Notes: generated by a model from the sequence alone, not told the origin. DNA of 64,000 bases from Bisporella sp. PMI_857 (GCA_021307315.1 JAJSPD010000015.1:682001-746000); one strand, 5' to 3'. Positions 46,564-59,757 are shown, counted from the stretch's first letter. A program made the numbers and translations.

Positions 46564-47411
46564 TCTTGTTTTAACATAAAAACCACCGGCGTCTTGATGC
46601 GGATAATTGCGAATGAAGAGGCAACTAATCACAGATGAATGGAAGGAGGAATCTCGTGTATTTGAGCTGAAGGGCGCATTGTGCTTGGAATCACGAAGGA
46701 TGGGTGTGACCCAACAGACTCCACCTCGAAAGGTTCAAGCTAAGGTAAAAAGAAATTGTGCATCGAATCGAATATCCTCTTTGTTGCAAACAGAAAGACA
46801 AGTGATAGTCAAGTGAGCTTGGCTTCAACGGTTGGGCATGAACATGACGTCTCTACGGTCTGGCCATATTCGCGGATGAGAGCTCAATATCTATAATTGC
46901 ATGTGATACTCATGAAGGAAGAATCGAAGATCCCGTAAGATGTGGCCACTGAACCACGAATCGATCTGAGAATATATCAAACAACAAGTCAATGGATCCT
47001 GAGACAAATCGGTAAAAGAGAGCATGTTAATGGGAGCATTCTGAGCTCTGCACATTTTGAAGAACCTCGAGATCGTTATTGACTTCTGAAGCTCCAATTT
47101 TGAAGACAAACTTCGACTTGATATGGAATTTGTTTTCCTACTGTGTTACTTGCCTCTTCTTTTGCGCCTCCAACGCAAGAGATGCGTCGAGCCTTCCCTA
47201 GGTTAAACCTGATATCTCATAGTCTTGTCTAATTCCTTTCTAGAGCTCAGCTATGCTATCATTGTCCTTGGTAATAGTCCAGCCACACGTAACGCCAATA
47301 GTGTATCCCTCATGTCATCATGCCCGGAACGCCTGTGTTCCCGCTCCCAAGTTTCTCCTAATTGGATTGCAAAATGTCATGCTCTATAATCATCTCATAT
47401 CTTCTATCATT
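46564..47411. other. Intergenic, no gene seen
   Basis: Spacer between two minus-strand genes. Short frames only. Confidence 0.5.
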
Positions 47412-48049
47412 TTACATCCAATATCCCTCTTTCCAAAGCTCCTTGCTATATCCTGTCGTCAAGCTCTCATCCTCCCCATAACTCTCCTGCCATCCAACAA
47501 AGCCACGCTCAAGCACAAAAACTTTCTGCTCTTCCTCTTCCTTGCCCTCCTTTCCATCCATATCCTCCCATTCACCTTCTTTCTCCTCCATCTCTAACCC
47601 CTTATTCTCTTCCGCATTCTTCTTCAAAGCCTTCCCTACCGAACTCGTACTTTCCGGGAACGCAGCCTCTCTTGCCCTCAAGTATCCCAACGCAGCCTTC
47701 GGACCCCGAACCTGACTGAGTGCACAATGGAAGATAACCGTATCTTTATCTTTCAGTTCGGTGACAAGGCGGTTTAAACGTGCTTGGTTGATCGTATTCG
47801 AGGGAATGTGCGTTGAGTTTTTGATACTTTAGCACGTCAGCGGGCCATTAGGAAGCGATTTGAAAGTGCTGTTTTTGAGGGAGGAAAGAAGCGATGGAGA
47901 GAAGCTCACTGTCCGCCAATATGGTCATCGTCCCGCACATCAATTATCGCTAACTTTGACGGAGTTGTTTGTGTAGCTGATGCGAGTATGAATTCGCGGA
48001 CTACGGGGGCGGTGATGCGAGGGAGGGAGGAGACCGTGTGGTTAGACAT
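47412..48049 (-). CDS. Rhodanese-fold Cdc25-type phosphatase / arsenate reductase (Acr2/Ych1/Ibp1 family)
   Basis: Two exons, 48049-47910 and 47826-47412 (83-nt intron), give 184 aa. The splice restores HIGGHIKNSTHIPS, the hallmark of Cdc25-type rhodanese folds (IIDVRDDDHIGGH). The active-site loop is HCALSQVRGP with C81 and R87 in a CX5R arrangement, as in Ych1 and Acr2. The family includes protein tyrosine phosphatases and arsenate reductases, which cannot be told apart here. Between the active site and the conserved end (QKVFVLERGFVGWQESYG) is an acidic insertion of about 40 residues rich in Glu. The protein ends shortly after. Start: first ATG, MSNHTVSSLPRITA. No signal peptide; cytosolic or nuclear. 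Confidence 0.9.
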
Positions 48050-48584
48050 ATTGCAAACTTGGATATGCGAATAGGGTGGCTGAAAAAGAGTGCTTATGAT
48101 ATAGGATTTTATGGTTGCGGTTGAAGCTTTAGTTGGAGCTCTATCATTGCAGGAGAGTTGGCGATAAGGTGTGGGGGAGGGGTATTTACAGGGTGAGCTG
48201 AGCGGGTAGCCTTGAACCTAGGATCCTGGTGAAGCTGTAATGCTCGACCATCTATTCATGTGAGCGCTTCAAAGAATGTGGCGAACCTTGATTCCTTACT
48301 ATCAGAGGTTAGACATAAACAGATAGCATTTAAAATCTAACTATCCAAGGCTACCATATTCACAGAGTGTGACATGGTTAATTCCTTCCTCTATGCAGTG
48401 GTACGCCTCACATACATTTCCATGTAATTTTGAGAAGGAATGGTACCAAACTCCAAACAATAACTTTCATTCAGCCTAGAAACTAACGATAAATAACCCA
48501 AAAATCCAAAGCACATTGGGTCTTAGATCTCTGAAGTCTTCAGTATAGGCTGGCCAGCACTAGTGCCTGGATCTGGGCTGGGCT
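48050..48584. other. Intergenic, no gene seen
   Basis: Presumed promoter of the rhodanese gene at its left side. Otherwise empty. Confidence 0.5.
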
Positions 48585-49160
48585 TCAGGACCAGCCAAAT
48601 GTCTCACACGTCCGCTTCTTCATCCACCGTTTCACGCCTTTGAACCGTGCCTTCAAGGACTTTGGTCTCAGCTCAATCGCTTGGAGGCTTTCCTCTCTTA
48701 CTTCTATCGGCGTAAGACGATGAAGTGGCACGCTGATTGTGTTGTCCATGGTTGCGCGCTGATTAAGGTGGTTTTCTGCGGTTCGTTCTGAAGTTAGAGG
48801 AAACATAGGTATAGGGCCTGAGGGGGGGAGTTTCCTTAGGGCAGCAGTGAGGACAAGATATTGTCCTTCATCGGATGATCGTAATTCGGAGGGCAAGTGA
48901 TCACCAGCCGGTGTTATTATGGCGTGAAGAGAATCTCGACGACTATGATCTGGAGTATTATGAATGGTAACCGTGGATGAATTCACATTCTGAATAGTCA
49001 CGGAGTCGCTGATCGATATATATGTTGCGTTTTGAGATAACAAATACCGATAAAGGGCGTGTGGGCTAGAATTTGTGCTGCGTCGAAAGGGAACTCTATG
49101 TGAAAACCGACGTTGCAGTTTATCATCAATGATGGGAGTATCATGATCTTCGACAGCCAT
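48585..49160 (-). CDS. Hypothetical 191-aa protein
   Basis: Not recognised. The intronless ATG frame starts MAVEDHDTPIIDDKLQRR. The N-terminal third is Arg/Ser/His-rich, the middle contains a Thr/Val-rich beta-like stretch (SVTIQNVNSSTVTIHNT), and the C-terminus is basic (RFKGVKRWMKKR). No signal peptide, membrane segment or repeat. Composition looks like a real protein, but no second line of evidence. Confidence 0.5.
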   Translation of the reverse strand: MAVEDHDTPIIDDKLQRRFSHRVPFRRSTNSSPHALYRYLLSQNATYISISDSVTIQNVNSSTVTIHNTPDHSRRDSLHAIITPAGDHLPSELRSSDEGQYLVLTAALRKLPPSGPIPMFPLTSERTAENHLNQRATMDNTISVPLHRLTPIEVREESLQAIELRPKSLKARFKGVKRWMKKRTCETFGWS

Positions 49161-51755
49161 AATTCCGTATATTGAGTTTTCAACCTGAGAGGTTGGGACG
49201 GCGCATGGATGATTCTTTTGGTTCCAGGAAAGGATATAAGACTTCTTGTAAATGATGTGTTTTGATTCTAGTCTGAATTGCTCTGGACGGTATCTCCGCT
49301 ATTCCAACGAAACCTGGTGAGTAGGGAGCTGTTCAAGATATGGTCCTCGGATGTAGTGCCTAAGACCTATTTTAACGAGTGGAAAAGAATATGTAATTCT
49401 TCTTGGTAGATTTATTCGACGAAACAAGGGTGATTGTCGAAATTTCTAATAATTGGAAACATGATTGTCGAATATCCTCAGTTGTGCGAAATACCGGAGT
49501 TGTTGGGAGCGTAGTATACAGAGGTATGGTCTTAGTACTAGCTAGACATGCTTTGATTCTGGTCTAATAGCACCAAATGGGGCCGCAAAGAAATATCAGG
49601 AACACATATTAAACCTTCACTAGAAGGAGACGCAGACTTGATTCTTCTACAGAGAAACAGATCTGGGAGAGATCGCCGCCATGCAGCCATATTCTAAATT
49701 GTTATCGAACAGAGCAGCATTGAGGTCGCAAGTAATACTATAATATAGTCTTGAGCATGAGAACTATTCTCGACGGGTAATACAGAATAGACTTGACACA
49801 TTGGCAAATAAAATAAGACACGAAATAAATCCACCTTGTAAAGCAGAATCTGTAGAGCTCTGCGACTAGAACAAGCAATCACTGTCCAAACGACAAGAAG
49901 AAAGTCCTATGCGACGTAGTATTATGTTAATTGGTTTTCCATGAAAGAGCCTAGCGAGTGTTGTCTCGAGTTAGCTTCTACCTTAATTTTTTTCTCTCTC
50001 CGTGCCTAACCTTTAGGCATGTGGAGCCTCGATTCCAAAATAAAAAGGCTTCAAAACATCGGAGAAACTCGGACGAAGTAAAGAGAAAACAGACGAGGAC
50101 GATCCACTTCTGTCTCATTCACAAGGTTCCTCGGTCCGTCATATAAATGCTAACGAGGTTATTGATATTGTGAAAGGAACAGCCATCTACCCGGTGATAA
50201 AATAGAGAGCAACAACGGCCCGTTAGTCCCTACCACGCAGGAAAAGGGGTTATCACTTGCATGCATATCTGAATGGGGATATGTTCGGTTTGCATGTGCA
50301 TCATCGAGGGGGAGGGGTCTGAAGAGGATCCTTTTGGTGAGTGCGGTAAATGTGAAGGTGCAGTTTGTCGCCAAACGACAAGCATATTGTTCTCTCGACA
50401 GTGGACGAGCATGTTTGCAGGAAGTCATGACATTCCTGCCGAGAGTGTTATGATTAATCTTTGCATATTAGGATCATTGGATGATCCTTCCAACATAAAC
50501 AAACTTGTTCCTCCTTCTTTGCGACAAAGAATTGCAGGAAGACGCAGGGTCCTAGGCGGGTGGCGGTTGCTGCGCAAAAAAAAAGTAATGATTGCGTGCA
50601 GCTGGTGAAACGTTTGTGAACGCGATAACGAGGTCCTTGGACCCATTAATTATGTTGTCCTTGGCGCCTCCAGGCCATAGTTAAGGTGCCGTAGGCGAGT
50701 GTAGTTATCGTGAGGTGTTGAAAACACCAATAGCTACACGGAAACTTACTGTGAAGGGGGTGTGGAGTCACTGTAAGGACCTTTGCAGAGTCTTAGGCGT
50801 TGTGTCGGAATAGCACCGAAGGATAAATATGAAAATGCCTCAAGAAAATGAAGAGGAAAGAAAACTATACCAGGGAAAGGCGAAAGGAACTGAGCAAAGG
50901 ATTAATGCCTCAAAGTATGATATTGCCATTCCCAACAACACAACAAGAAAGAGAAGTGGCATCAGCCTCAATTACGTCGTTGACCAACCACTCTGTTCCT
51001 GAACACAAAATTCAGTTTTCAAGGGACCAACGGCTCCCGATTCGATGATTCCGTGATGATGCTTTATGACTTCATGATGACAACCCTGGACTGGGCCGTC
51101 AGGCTCCTTGGCGAAGAAATGGTTGGGAAGAAGAGGGGAGGAAGTGGAGTTGGACCAACCAGAACACAGACGAGAAAGGATGACCTAGAAAAGAGAGAGA
51201 GAGAGCGCGTCTTTTATTGTCTTCAAAGAATAGACAGGGACATCTTCTATTTCAATAGAATAACACTTAAATGATTCAATCAAAATGTGAGAAATCCCAA
51301 TCTCGCATTATCATCCTTCTATTGTAATTCCTACAAAAATGATAAGTCATCATCCACCAAGGGTGGCTTGGGAAGAAAACGACCCGCTTCCCTTGAACCT
51401 GACGGCGGGCCAGTCAGGTAGATCCCCGCAACCCCCCGCCCTCTGAATAGCGAAACACACCTGGCCAATCCCTCTCCCCTTACCTACGACATGCGCAAGC
51501 CCATCCTGCATATTCCCCCCTTCCTACCTCCATATCGTGCATCATACTCTCTGTATAAGTAGTGCTTCGCCCACCCGTCTGTGTTACAGTTTTCAATTCT
51601 CCTCTGTCATACTACCCATCTGTTCGGAACTTAGTCCTCGCTTACGGAACCATCTATATTCCTCCCACTCCTCCTAGCCTGACCTATACATCATCATCCG
51701 TCTTACTACCATATCCCACCCCCAATCCCCCGAACATAACCCACATATCTTCATA
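49161..51755. other. Intergenic, promoter side of mpdA-like gene
   Basis: About 2.6 kb. Short frames only on both strands. The last 300 bases before the ATG at 51756 are C/T-rich with several CCC runs, typical of fungal core promoters. Confidence 0.5.
51554..51558 (+). promoter_or_regulatory. TATA-like element upstream of mannitol-1-phosphate dehydrogenase
   Basis: TATAA in gtataagtag, about 200 bases before the ATG and upstream of C/T-rich sequence. Position is farther than usual, so it implies a leader of well over 100 nt. Confidence 0.35.
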
Positions 51756-52986
51756 ATGGCGACCACACAAAAGAAGGCCGTTCACTTTGGCGCCGGAAAC
51801 ATTGGAAGAGGTTTCGTAGCTGAATTTCTGGTATGTATGCCGCGGCCTGCTCATAATTATACTTCGGCTGACCTATTCACAGCATAAATCTGGATATGAA
51901 GTCGTATTTTGTGATGTAATGGACAGCATCATTGACCAACTCCAAGCCTCCAAATCATACAAGGTCATCCAGGTTGGAGCTGAGGGCAATAGCACATCAG
52001 AAATCACAAACTACCGTGCTATCAACTCGAAAACCCACGAAGCCGATGTCGTCAAAGAGATTACCACAGCTGACATCGTTACCTGCTCCGTCGGACCAAA
52101 TATCTTAAAGTTTATTGCTCCTGTTATCGCCAAGGGAATCGACTCCCGTCCTAACGATGCTACACCAATTGCTGTCATTGCATGCGAAAATGCCATCGGT
52201 GCAACAGATACGCTTGCCCACCACATCAAGACAGACCACACACCAGAGCATAGGTTAGAGGACCACCACGAGCGGGCCCGATATGCAAACTCTGCGATTG
52301 ATCGTATTGTTCCTGCTCAGGACCCGGGTATGGGTCTCGACGTCAAGCTCGAGAAGTTCTATGAGTGGGTTGTGGACAAAACACCCTTCGTTGACCATGC
52401 ACCACCTGCCGTTGACGGTATCAAGTGGGTAGACGACTTAATACCATACATTGAGCGAAAGCTTTTCACAGTCAATACCGGACATGCTGCTGCTGCCTAC
52501 CACGGATACTACCACCAGAAGAGTACTGTGTATGATGCGTTACAAGACCCTAAAATTCTCGATGAGGTCCGAAAAGCGTTGGCTGAGACTAGCACTTTAA
52601 TTGTCGGCAAGCACGGCATTGAAGAGCAGGAGCAAAAGGATTACGTCGAGAAAATCATCACCCGTATCGGCAACCCTCATCTTGAGGATGCCGTGGAGCG
52701 TGTTGGTCGGGCACCACTACGAAAACTGAGCAGAAAGGAGCGTTTTATCGGTCCCGCTGCTGAGCTTGCAGAGGAGGGTAAAGATACTTCAGCCCTTCTC
52801 GACGCGGCAGAGATGGCCTTCCGTTTCCAAAACGTCGAAGGCGACGAAGAGAGTGCCAAATTGGCCCAAATCATGACAGAAAAGTCGGCAGAGGACGTTG
52901 TAAAAGAGGTCTGCGGTTTAGAGTCAAGCCACCCATTGTTCCCAGCAGTTGTTAAGATAGTCGTAAAGGTTCAAGCAGATGCTTAA
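51756..52986 (+). CDS. mpdA: Mannitol-1-phosphate 5-dehydrogenase
   Basis: Reduces fructose-6-phosphate to mannitol-1-phosphate with NADH; first step of fungal mannitol synthesis, cytosolic. Two exons (51756-51830, 51883-52986) encode 392 aa. Exon 1 ends after the Rossmann nucleotide loop, [17 protein letters not shown], and exon 2 continues [11 protein letters not shown], giving a full fold with the DV acid after the second strand. The polyol-specific long-chain dehydrogenase signature K-x4-N-x2-H is K218, N223, H226 in [12 protein letters not shown] middle motif [10 protein letters not shown] and the C-terminal [11 protein letters not shown] are also typical. Length agrees with Aspergillus M1PDH (about 388 aa). 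Start: only ATG before the GxGxxG loop. Confident. Confidence 0.97.
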
Positions 52987-53246
52987 AGCATCTTGCACTG
53001 GGTTTATATTTTTTTGGTTAGTTAGCGATTCTGGGATATGGATATCATGGGTATGACGATTTACGAACATATTGTCTTTGGCATGAGACAAGAAAATAGT
53101 ATAAACACTTGGGAGTTTTAGATATTTCAAATCTAAACTACTTGATTCTTCTGAATATTCTCTATCTATTTCTGCTCTGTTGCAGTTCTATATACCTTCA
53201 CAAGGCTGAGGCTTGGACTTTACCATTACTAACCGAGGTCCCGCAC

Positions 53247-53273
53247 CAAAACCCCACCCTAACCAAAACCGCA
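53247..53273 (+). repeat. Left terminal inverted repeat of the pogo relic
   Basis: 27 bp that match the reverse complement of 55376-55402 exactly, rich in CAAAACC-type units. The outer 18 bases also match partly, starting CTAACCGA. Confidence 0.9.
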
Positions 53274-55375
53274 CACTAATGAATGATCACACAACAACTT
53301 CAAAAATGGCTATCTACAGCAAATCGAGTGCTATTGACAAGGCGATTGGTTCTATCGAATCAAGGAGGCATAAGAATGCTAACCAGGCAGCAAAAGCTTT
53401 TGGAGTGGACCCTACGTCGATCAGGAATAGAATGAAAGGAATTACAGAACATAAAGCTGTTGCGAACTCGAAAACACACTAGTGCTTTACAGCTGCTGCA
53501 AAGCAAGTTTTAGTTGATAAGATCAATTATTTAAGCCTGCGCTAAATGCCTCCAACAACTAGAATCGTCAAAAACCTTGCAGAAAAGCTACGTAGCCAGC
53601 TTGTAGGAAAGAACTGAATTGAAGGATTTGTACGCAAGCATTCGACTGAACTTAAATCGGCCTATTTGCGCAATATCGACAATAAAAGAGTAGCAGCTGA
53701 AAATGAAACTCTATTTAACTTATTTTATAACTATGTAAGTTAATTTAATTTGTAGTTGATTAAATATTAATTTTTATGTTATTTAAAAGGCTGATTAGTT
53801 GCATTTCTTAAATGCACTACGCAATCGAAAAACACAATATTATACTCGAAAATATATATAATGTTGATAAAAAAAGATTCTTTATAAGCATCGGCCAAAT
53901 GTTTAAAAGAGTCATAAGTATTGAAGCTACAAATAAGCTTCAAAACATGCGAAATCGTCAAAACGGCAATCGAGAATTTATTATTTGCGTAGTCTGTGTT
54001 TCTGTAAGTAGCTACGCTATTTTTTCTCTCTTAATTTACAAAGAAACTAATTACGAACTTCGAACTAGTTGAGTTCAAAACGTTAATAAAGATTCGAATA
54101 CTTATTTCAGCTTTTCCGAAAATGGCTAGAATAGTAATATAATAGGCTTAGAATAGTTGAAGCACGTGTTCGATCGATATACTCGGCCAGCTGATTTGCG
54201 AGCGAAACGTTTATTGATAGTAGATAGCTATTCTAGCTATGTAAATCTCGAATTTATCAAATAGGCTAATCAAGCTTGCATTATTGTATTAGTTTTGCTA
54301 CTACATTTTACGCATAAATTGCAACTTTTTGATATTAGTTTGTTCGGTCTTCTTGCTACGGCGTACTTTGTAAGAATCGATAAAATTATTACAAAAAGCT
54401 CAAGCTTTACTACTATTACAAAAAGATTGTTTTTTAAAATATTCAAAAGTGCTTTTAATGAAGTATTTACTAAAAAGAATATTCTTTATGCTTTTAAGAA
54501 ACCTGGTATTTGGCCGATCGATCGATCCAAATTGATTTTTATTGTTACTCGCAAGAAAACAATACAAGCCGAAAAAGCAATCAATATAATTCGAACACTT
54601 ACAAATACAAAAGCAATACGTGCAGCTGAAAAATTAGCTACACAGAATCTCGATATCGAATACATATCAAAACTGTTAAAAAGCTTACATATCGCTACTA
54701 CACGAGCTGATATTGCAAAGCATGTAAATCAAAGCTTTTTACAAGCACTTATTACTGAAAAAGCAAAGCGAAAAAAAGGTAAAAAGCTTGATTTAAGTAG
54801 CGAGCTTAATACTAGAACTACAATATAGTCACTTACTAAAGTCGCCAAAGCTTTTAACTATTAAGCCCAAAAAAAAAAGAACAACAAAAAATAAAACAAG
54901 CTAAATTTGATCGAAAAGTTCGTATTGCTACTAATAAAGCAATGAAAAAGCAAAAAGCAAAAGAAAAGCAAGCTAAGCTTGCTGAATCTCAGTTGCGAAA
55001 AAAGAATATAAGCCAGAATTCTTTGCGATTAAAAACACCTGTTAAAAAGCTGGTTTCTATAGTTCTTGCACTTATTTTAGCTTCTTCTGAGATGCCAAAC
55101 TTTCAAAAATCTTTTGTTAAAGCTTCTACTACTTCAGAATCACTAATCAAAGCACCTATTCAAGCAGTGGAAAAGATAGAAGCTACATCGGGAATAGTTA
55201 CGCGCAATCGAACTGGAAGAGAAATCAAGCGCCCTTCACGCTATACATGAGCTTTTCCTTTGGAGTAATAATAGAACAAGTTTTTCTGAATCAAATGAGC
55301 CTATTTTCAATACAATACAATTTGTGGTTGATTTATTATTAATTGTTTTGTGATTGATTAGTTTGGTAGATCACA

Positions 55376-55402
55376 TGCGGTTTTGGTTAGGGTGGGGTTT
55401 TG
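55376..55402 (-). repeat. Right terminal inverted repeat of the pogo relic
   Basis: Exact inverted copy of 53247-53273. The partly conserved outer part runs to about 55420. Identical repeats with a strongly mutated core suggest an uneven mutation load. Confidence 0.9.
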
Positions 55403-55653
55403 AACAGGGATATCGGTTAGGCCTAATTTAGACTAGTGCGATAAGCGACGTCGAGCTCCAAAGTTGAGACCACGAATCTCGAAATGTGCTCGTGTACTGA
55501 ACCACGTCTCCCACATCCGCCACCTAATTAATTCTGTCAGCAAGACCTGTATAATTTACGACGTCTCTTGCGCTCCGGGCTGACCACAACACACCCATTC
55601 TGCACCATTTGGCGGCGCCCAAAAACAGCCATTCATAACCCCTCCTGCCCAAC

Positions 55654-58600
55654 ATGAGGCTTGACGTGAAGGTGCTTATATCTTTTTCTTGAACCGTACT
55701 GGATCGATTGGGAATTTAGAAGCTGATTTGCAATATAATTATAGAGACAATTATTCGCGCGGAGTGAAAGAGTGAAGGGAATTGACTTTCATCCAGTCGA
55801 GCCATGGATTTTGACAACCTTATATAATGGCCAGGTTATGATCTGGTCATACGAGACACAAGCGGTGGTGAAGACATTTGAATTAACAGATGTGCCTGTT
55901 CGAGCTGGAAGATTCGTGGCTCGGAAGAAGTATGCAATTCTGCCTGCCTCGCACCCATATGCCATGAACTAACGCAACTTCCCAGCTGGATTGTATGTGG
56001 TTCGGACGATTTCCAATTACGAGTACACAACTACAATACTAGTGAAAAGATCACGTCCTTCGAGGCTCATCCCGATTATCTGCGAGCGATCGTGGTTCAT
56101 CCTACGCAACCATTTGTTCTGACCGCCTCTGATGATATGACAATCAGGCTGTGGGACTGGGACAAGAATTGGGCAAACATTCGGACATTCGAGGGGCATA
56201 GTCACTATGTTATGGGCCTTGCAATCAACCCTAAGGATACGAACACCTTTGCGTCGGCTTGTTTAGATGTGAGTGATAAACTAGGACAGGATAGCAATTG
56301 AAGTTACTAATTATTGGCAGCGTACCGTCAAAATCTGGAATTTGGGATCCTCAAATGCAAATTTCACACTCGAGGCACATGTAGGCCTACCTCGACCTAA
56401 ACTTTGCGCTAATGGTATTACAACTACTTCGACCTCAAGATACGTTTTGCTGCACATCTCGGGGCTGAATAAGTTGTGAATTCTGTTCAATCCTCTCAAA
56501 AGCTGTTCAAGAAGGATTCTAATTTGATTTAATATAGGAGACTAAAGGTGTGAATCATGTTGATTATTATCCACAATCCGATAAGCCATACCTCCTTACT
56601 AGCTCAGACGACGTATGTATATCTTTCATTAATTATGTTTGGTTCCAGTGCTGTTCTTGGATACGTCTCTGGTGTAGTTGATGTTCGAGTGGTCACCGAA
56701 TAGTGCAAGTACTAACAGCTTCTCTCTAAGCGCACGATCAAAGTCTGGGACTATACTACGAAGTCGTTAATAGCAACTTTAGAAGGACACACTAGCAATG
56801 TCTCTTTCGCGTGTTATCATCCAGAATTGCCAGTCATCATTTCTGGTTCTGAGGATGGCACGATCAAGATTTGGCACGCAAATACTTTTAGGTTAGAGCA
56901 ATCATTAAGCTACGGTTTAGAGAGAGCATGGTGTGTTGGCTACCAGAGGGGTAAGCAAGGGGTTGCATTTGGTTTCGACGAGGGTGCGGTGGTCGTTAAG
57001 ATGGGAAGAGAGGAACCAGTAAGTAGATTTCCTTTCGGCCAGTATCAATGGTCGTTTACTAATCACAATTTTACAGGCTGTTTCAATGGATACTGCTGGG
57101 AAATTGATCTACGCGAAGCATTCCGAAATCAAGGGTTCTCAGATTAGACCTGCTGGTAAGCTGAATTAGTGGTATTGGAATTGCAATCTTGACTAACTCT
57201 AGACAGATGTCAACGTGAAAGATAATGAACCTATCTCCATCATCCCTAAAGATTTGGGCACTTGTGAGGTCTACCCGAATACGCTCCTCCACTCTCCCAA
57301 TGGTCGATTTGTAAGTGTTTGCGGAGACGGAGAATATATTATCTACACGTCTCTTGCCTGGAGAAATAAGGCATTTGGAAACGCTTTAGATTTTGTTTGG
57401 GGTTCCAAAGACAACAGTAACGATTTTGCTATTCGAGAGTCAGCGACGAGCGTCAAGATCTTCAAGAACTTCCAAGAGAAGTCCGGAGGATTAGATTTTG
57501 GGTTTTCCGCAGATGGCTTGACCGGTGGTGTTCTACTTGGTGTCAAAGGCGAGGGTGGTGTCAGTTTCTTTGACTGGGCCACAGGTCAATTAGTACGGAG
57601 AATCGAGGTCGATCCGATACAAGTCTACTGGTCAGAAAGTGGCGAGTTAGTGTCAATTGCTTGCGAAGATACCTTTTACGTTCTACGCTTCTCCCGAGAG
57701 GACTATGTCGCTGCTCTTGAGAGAGGTGAGGGTGATGAGGATGGAGTTGAGGCAGCTTTCGAAGTAGTTACTGACATTAACGAAAGGTATGTTTTCTGCA
57801 TCACTTGCGCTGTAACCTGCTAATATGCTTCAGCGTCCGAACCGGAGAATGGGTTGGCGATTGTTTCATTTACACTAATAGTACCCACCGTCTAAACTAT
57901 CTCGTTGGAGACAAAACCGTAAGTGACCTTGGTTGGGGAATTCAATACCAGGGCTGATTTGTCATAGTATACTATCTCACACTTCGATCATGCTATGTAT
58001 GTTCTTGGATATATTCGTAAGTACTTTCCGAATTTTACTATCAGGAGCATGCAATTAATAACGCTACCTGCAGAACGAGACTCGAGGATATACTTAGCGG
58101 ATAAGGACGTCAATGTTACATCTTTCGTAAGTATCTCAATTCTTTCTGGTAGCTGTGCAACAAGCGTGCATGAGTCTAACGCATCAATCTTAGGCGCTAT
58201 CTGTTTCCGTCTTAGAATATCAAACGCTGGTGCTACGAGATGAGATGGAACTAGCCCAAGAACTTCTACCTCAGATCCCATCATCTGAACTCTCAAAGAT
58301 TGCGAGGTTCTTAGAGGGACAAGGCCACAAAGAACTCGCACTAGAGGTCGCAACAGATCCAGACCACAAGTTTGAGCTGGCTCTGGGTTTGAACCAACTC
58401 CAAGTCTGCTTAGAACTCGCCAAGGAAGCAAATGTTGCCGAAAAATGGAAGTCGGTCGCCGATGCAGCTTTAGCAGGCTGGGATGTAGCGCTCGCGGCGG
58501 AGTGCTTTAAGAACGCTAATGATCTCGGTTCTCTTTTATTACTCCACTCATCGACTGGCGATAGAGATGGCCTTAAAGGTTTGAGCGAACAAGCTTCAGC

Positions 58601-58976
58601 AGCTGGTGCTCACAACATTGCATTCACATGTCTTTGGCAATTAGGCGATGTCGAAGGCTGCATCAGTCTATTGACGAAGACGGGCCGGACAGCTGAAGCT
58701 GTGCTATTTGCACAGACCTACAAGCCAAGTCTAGCACCACAAACCGTTGGACTATGGAAGCAGAGTCTGGAGAAGGATAAGAAAGGCCGAGTTGCGAAGA
58801 CAGTGGGTGTTCCAGGCGAGGACGAGGAATTGTTCCCCGAATGGGATGAGTATATCAGACTCGAGAACGAAGGTACAACTTTAATCGATGTCGATACTGA
58901 ACCAGCTGTTAATGGTGATGGACCAGATCCAGATGCCGAGGCGGTGGAGGAGGGCAGTCTGATACAAACGGCGTAA
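55654..58976 (+). CDS. SEC27: Coatomer (COPI) beta-prime subunit, SEC27 orthologue
   Basis: Subunit of the COPI coat that carries vesicles from Golgi to ER and within the Golgi; binds KKXX cargo tails. Twelve exons give 845 aa: 55654-55671, 55745-55929, 55986-56268, 56321-56380, 56538-56612, 56731-57018, 57077-57155, 57207-57786, 57834-57918, 57968-58016, 58074-58126, 58194-58976. All junctions keep frame. The start is MRLDVK in an 18-nt first exon, as in the family. An N-terminal WD40 propeller runs to about residue 300 ([64 protein letters not shown]), then a second propeller (to about 600) and the alpha-solenoid helical region ([45 protein letters not shown]). The acidic tail is short and variable. 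Introns are mostly 47-60 nt, two of 118-157. Housekeeping gene. Confidence 0.97.
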
Positions 58977-59757
58977 TAGAATAGATCATAGGTGTTTGGA
59001 TTTTGGCGGGGAAAACAAAACTGTCTATAGCGTATACGCTTGACGGAAATACAGAAAATGAGAGAAGGGCTAACATGCCACGAAGTCAAGAATATGATGG
59101 TTGTGCCAAGTTTCCATACAGTTTTCTCCTCACTTCAAAGTGTGTTAGGCTTAGACAATTTTTTTTGGGTTTTATTTTTCCCCCCAATCTGAATGCTCGT
59201 AAACTTGATGCCCAAGTATGCTAAATTATATCTCACCATACTTCTTTCATTATTCCTCATTATTTTTTACAGTATATACTTATACACAGGCGCTACAGGT
59301 CATGTAAATGACTAGACGACTCATCTAAGAATATATCTAGGTCAGCTTCCTCACTTTCCGCTTTGGGCTCGACAATCTTATGTGGGTGAGCTCCCGAGGA
59401 CAATTCTAGTCGAAATTCGAGCAATAAACTTATCTGCATACAACAAATATTTATGAATCACATTAGGCATTCAAATACAGCAAGCGCCAACAATAAGTAT
59501 CTGCACCTATTAAAGCATTAGTCCCAGGATCGGAAACAGTTATTTAGACCAAACATGCGAATTCTCCCTGTGCTCACTAGTCAGAACTATATCCAGAACT
59601 TGATAAGCTCCTCGACGCCTATTCCAGCGGTCATACCTTCAGGCTCTCTTTCGGACATTATGATTCAATATCACTTATAACTCATCTAACTTCTATCCTA
59701 AATCGGATCCGTCCCAACTGCCCATCCCTCGCTCTAAAATCCCAGAATTGGCCCTTA
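58977..59757. other. Convergent 3' spacer
   Basis: Between SEC27 and PHS1 3' ends. Short frames only. Confidence 0.5.

Larger units (their letters stand above)
53229..55420 (+). mobile_element. Degenerate pogo/Fot1-type (Tc1/mariner) DNA transposon
   Basis: About 2.2 kb bounded by inverted repeats. The internal sequence encodes, in broken frames, an N-terminal HTH segment (from 53305: AIYSKSSAIDKAIGSIES...NQAAKAFGVD), a CENP-B-like HTH (EGFVRKHSTELKSAYLRN), then a DDE-type catalytic region (ENIYNVDKKRFF; LLIVDSYSSYVNLEFI at about 54220; LQLFDISLFGLLATAYF; KNILYAFKKPGIWPID). Multiple stops and frameshifts break the transposase, so it is dead. The part from about 53700 is clearly AT-rich, as expected of repeat-induced point mutation, while the first 300 bases are not. 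Exact ends and a TA target duplication are uncertain. Confidence 0.9.
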
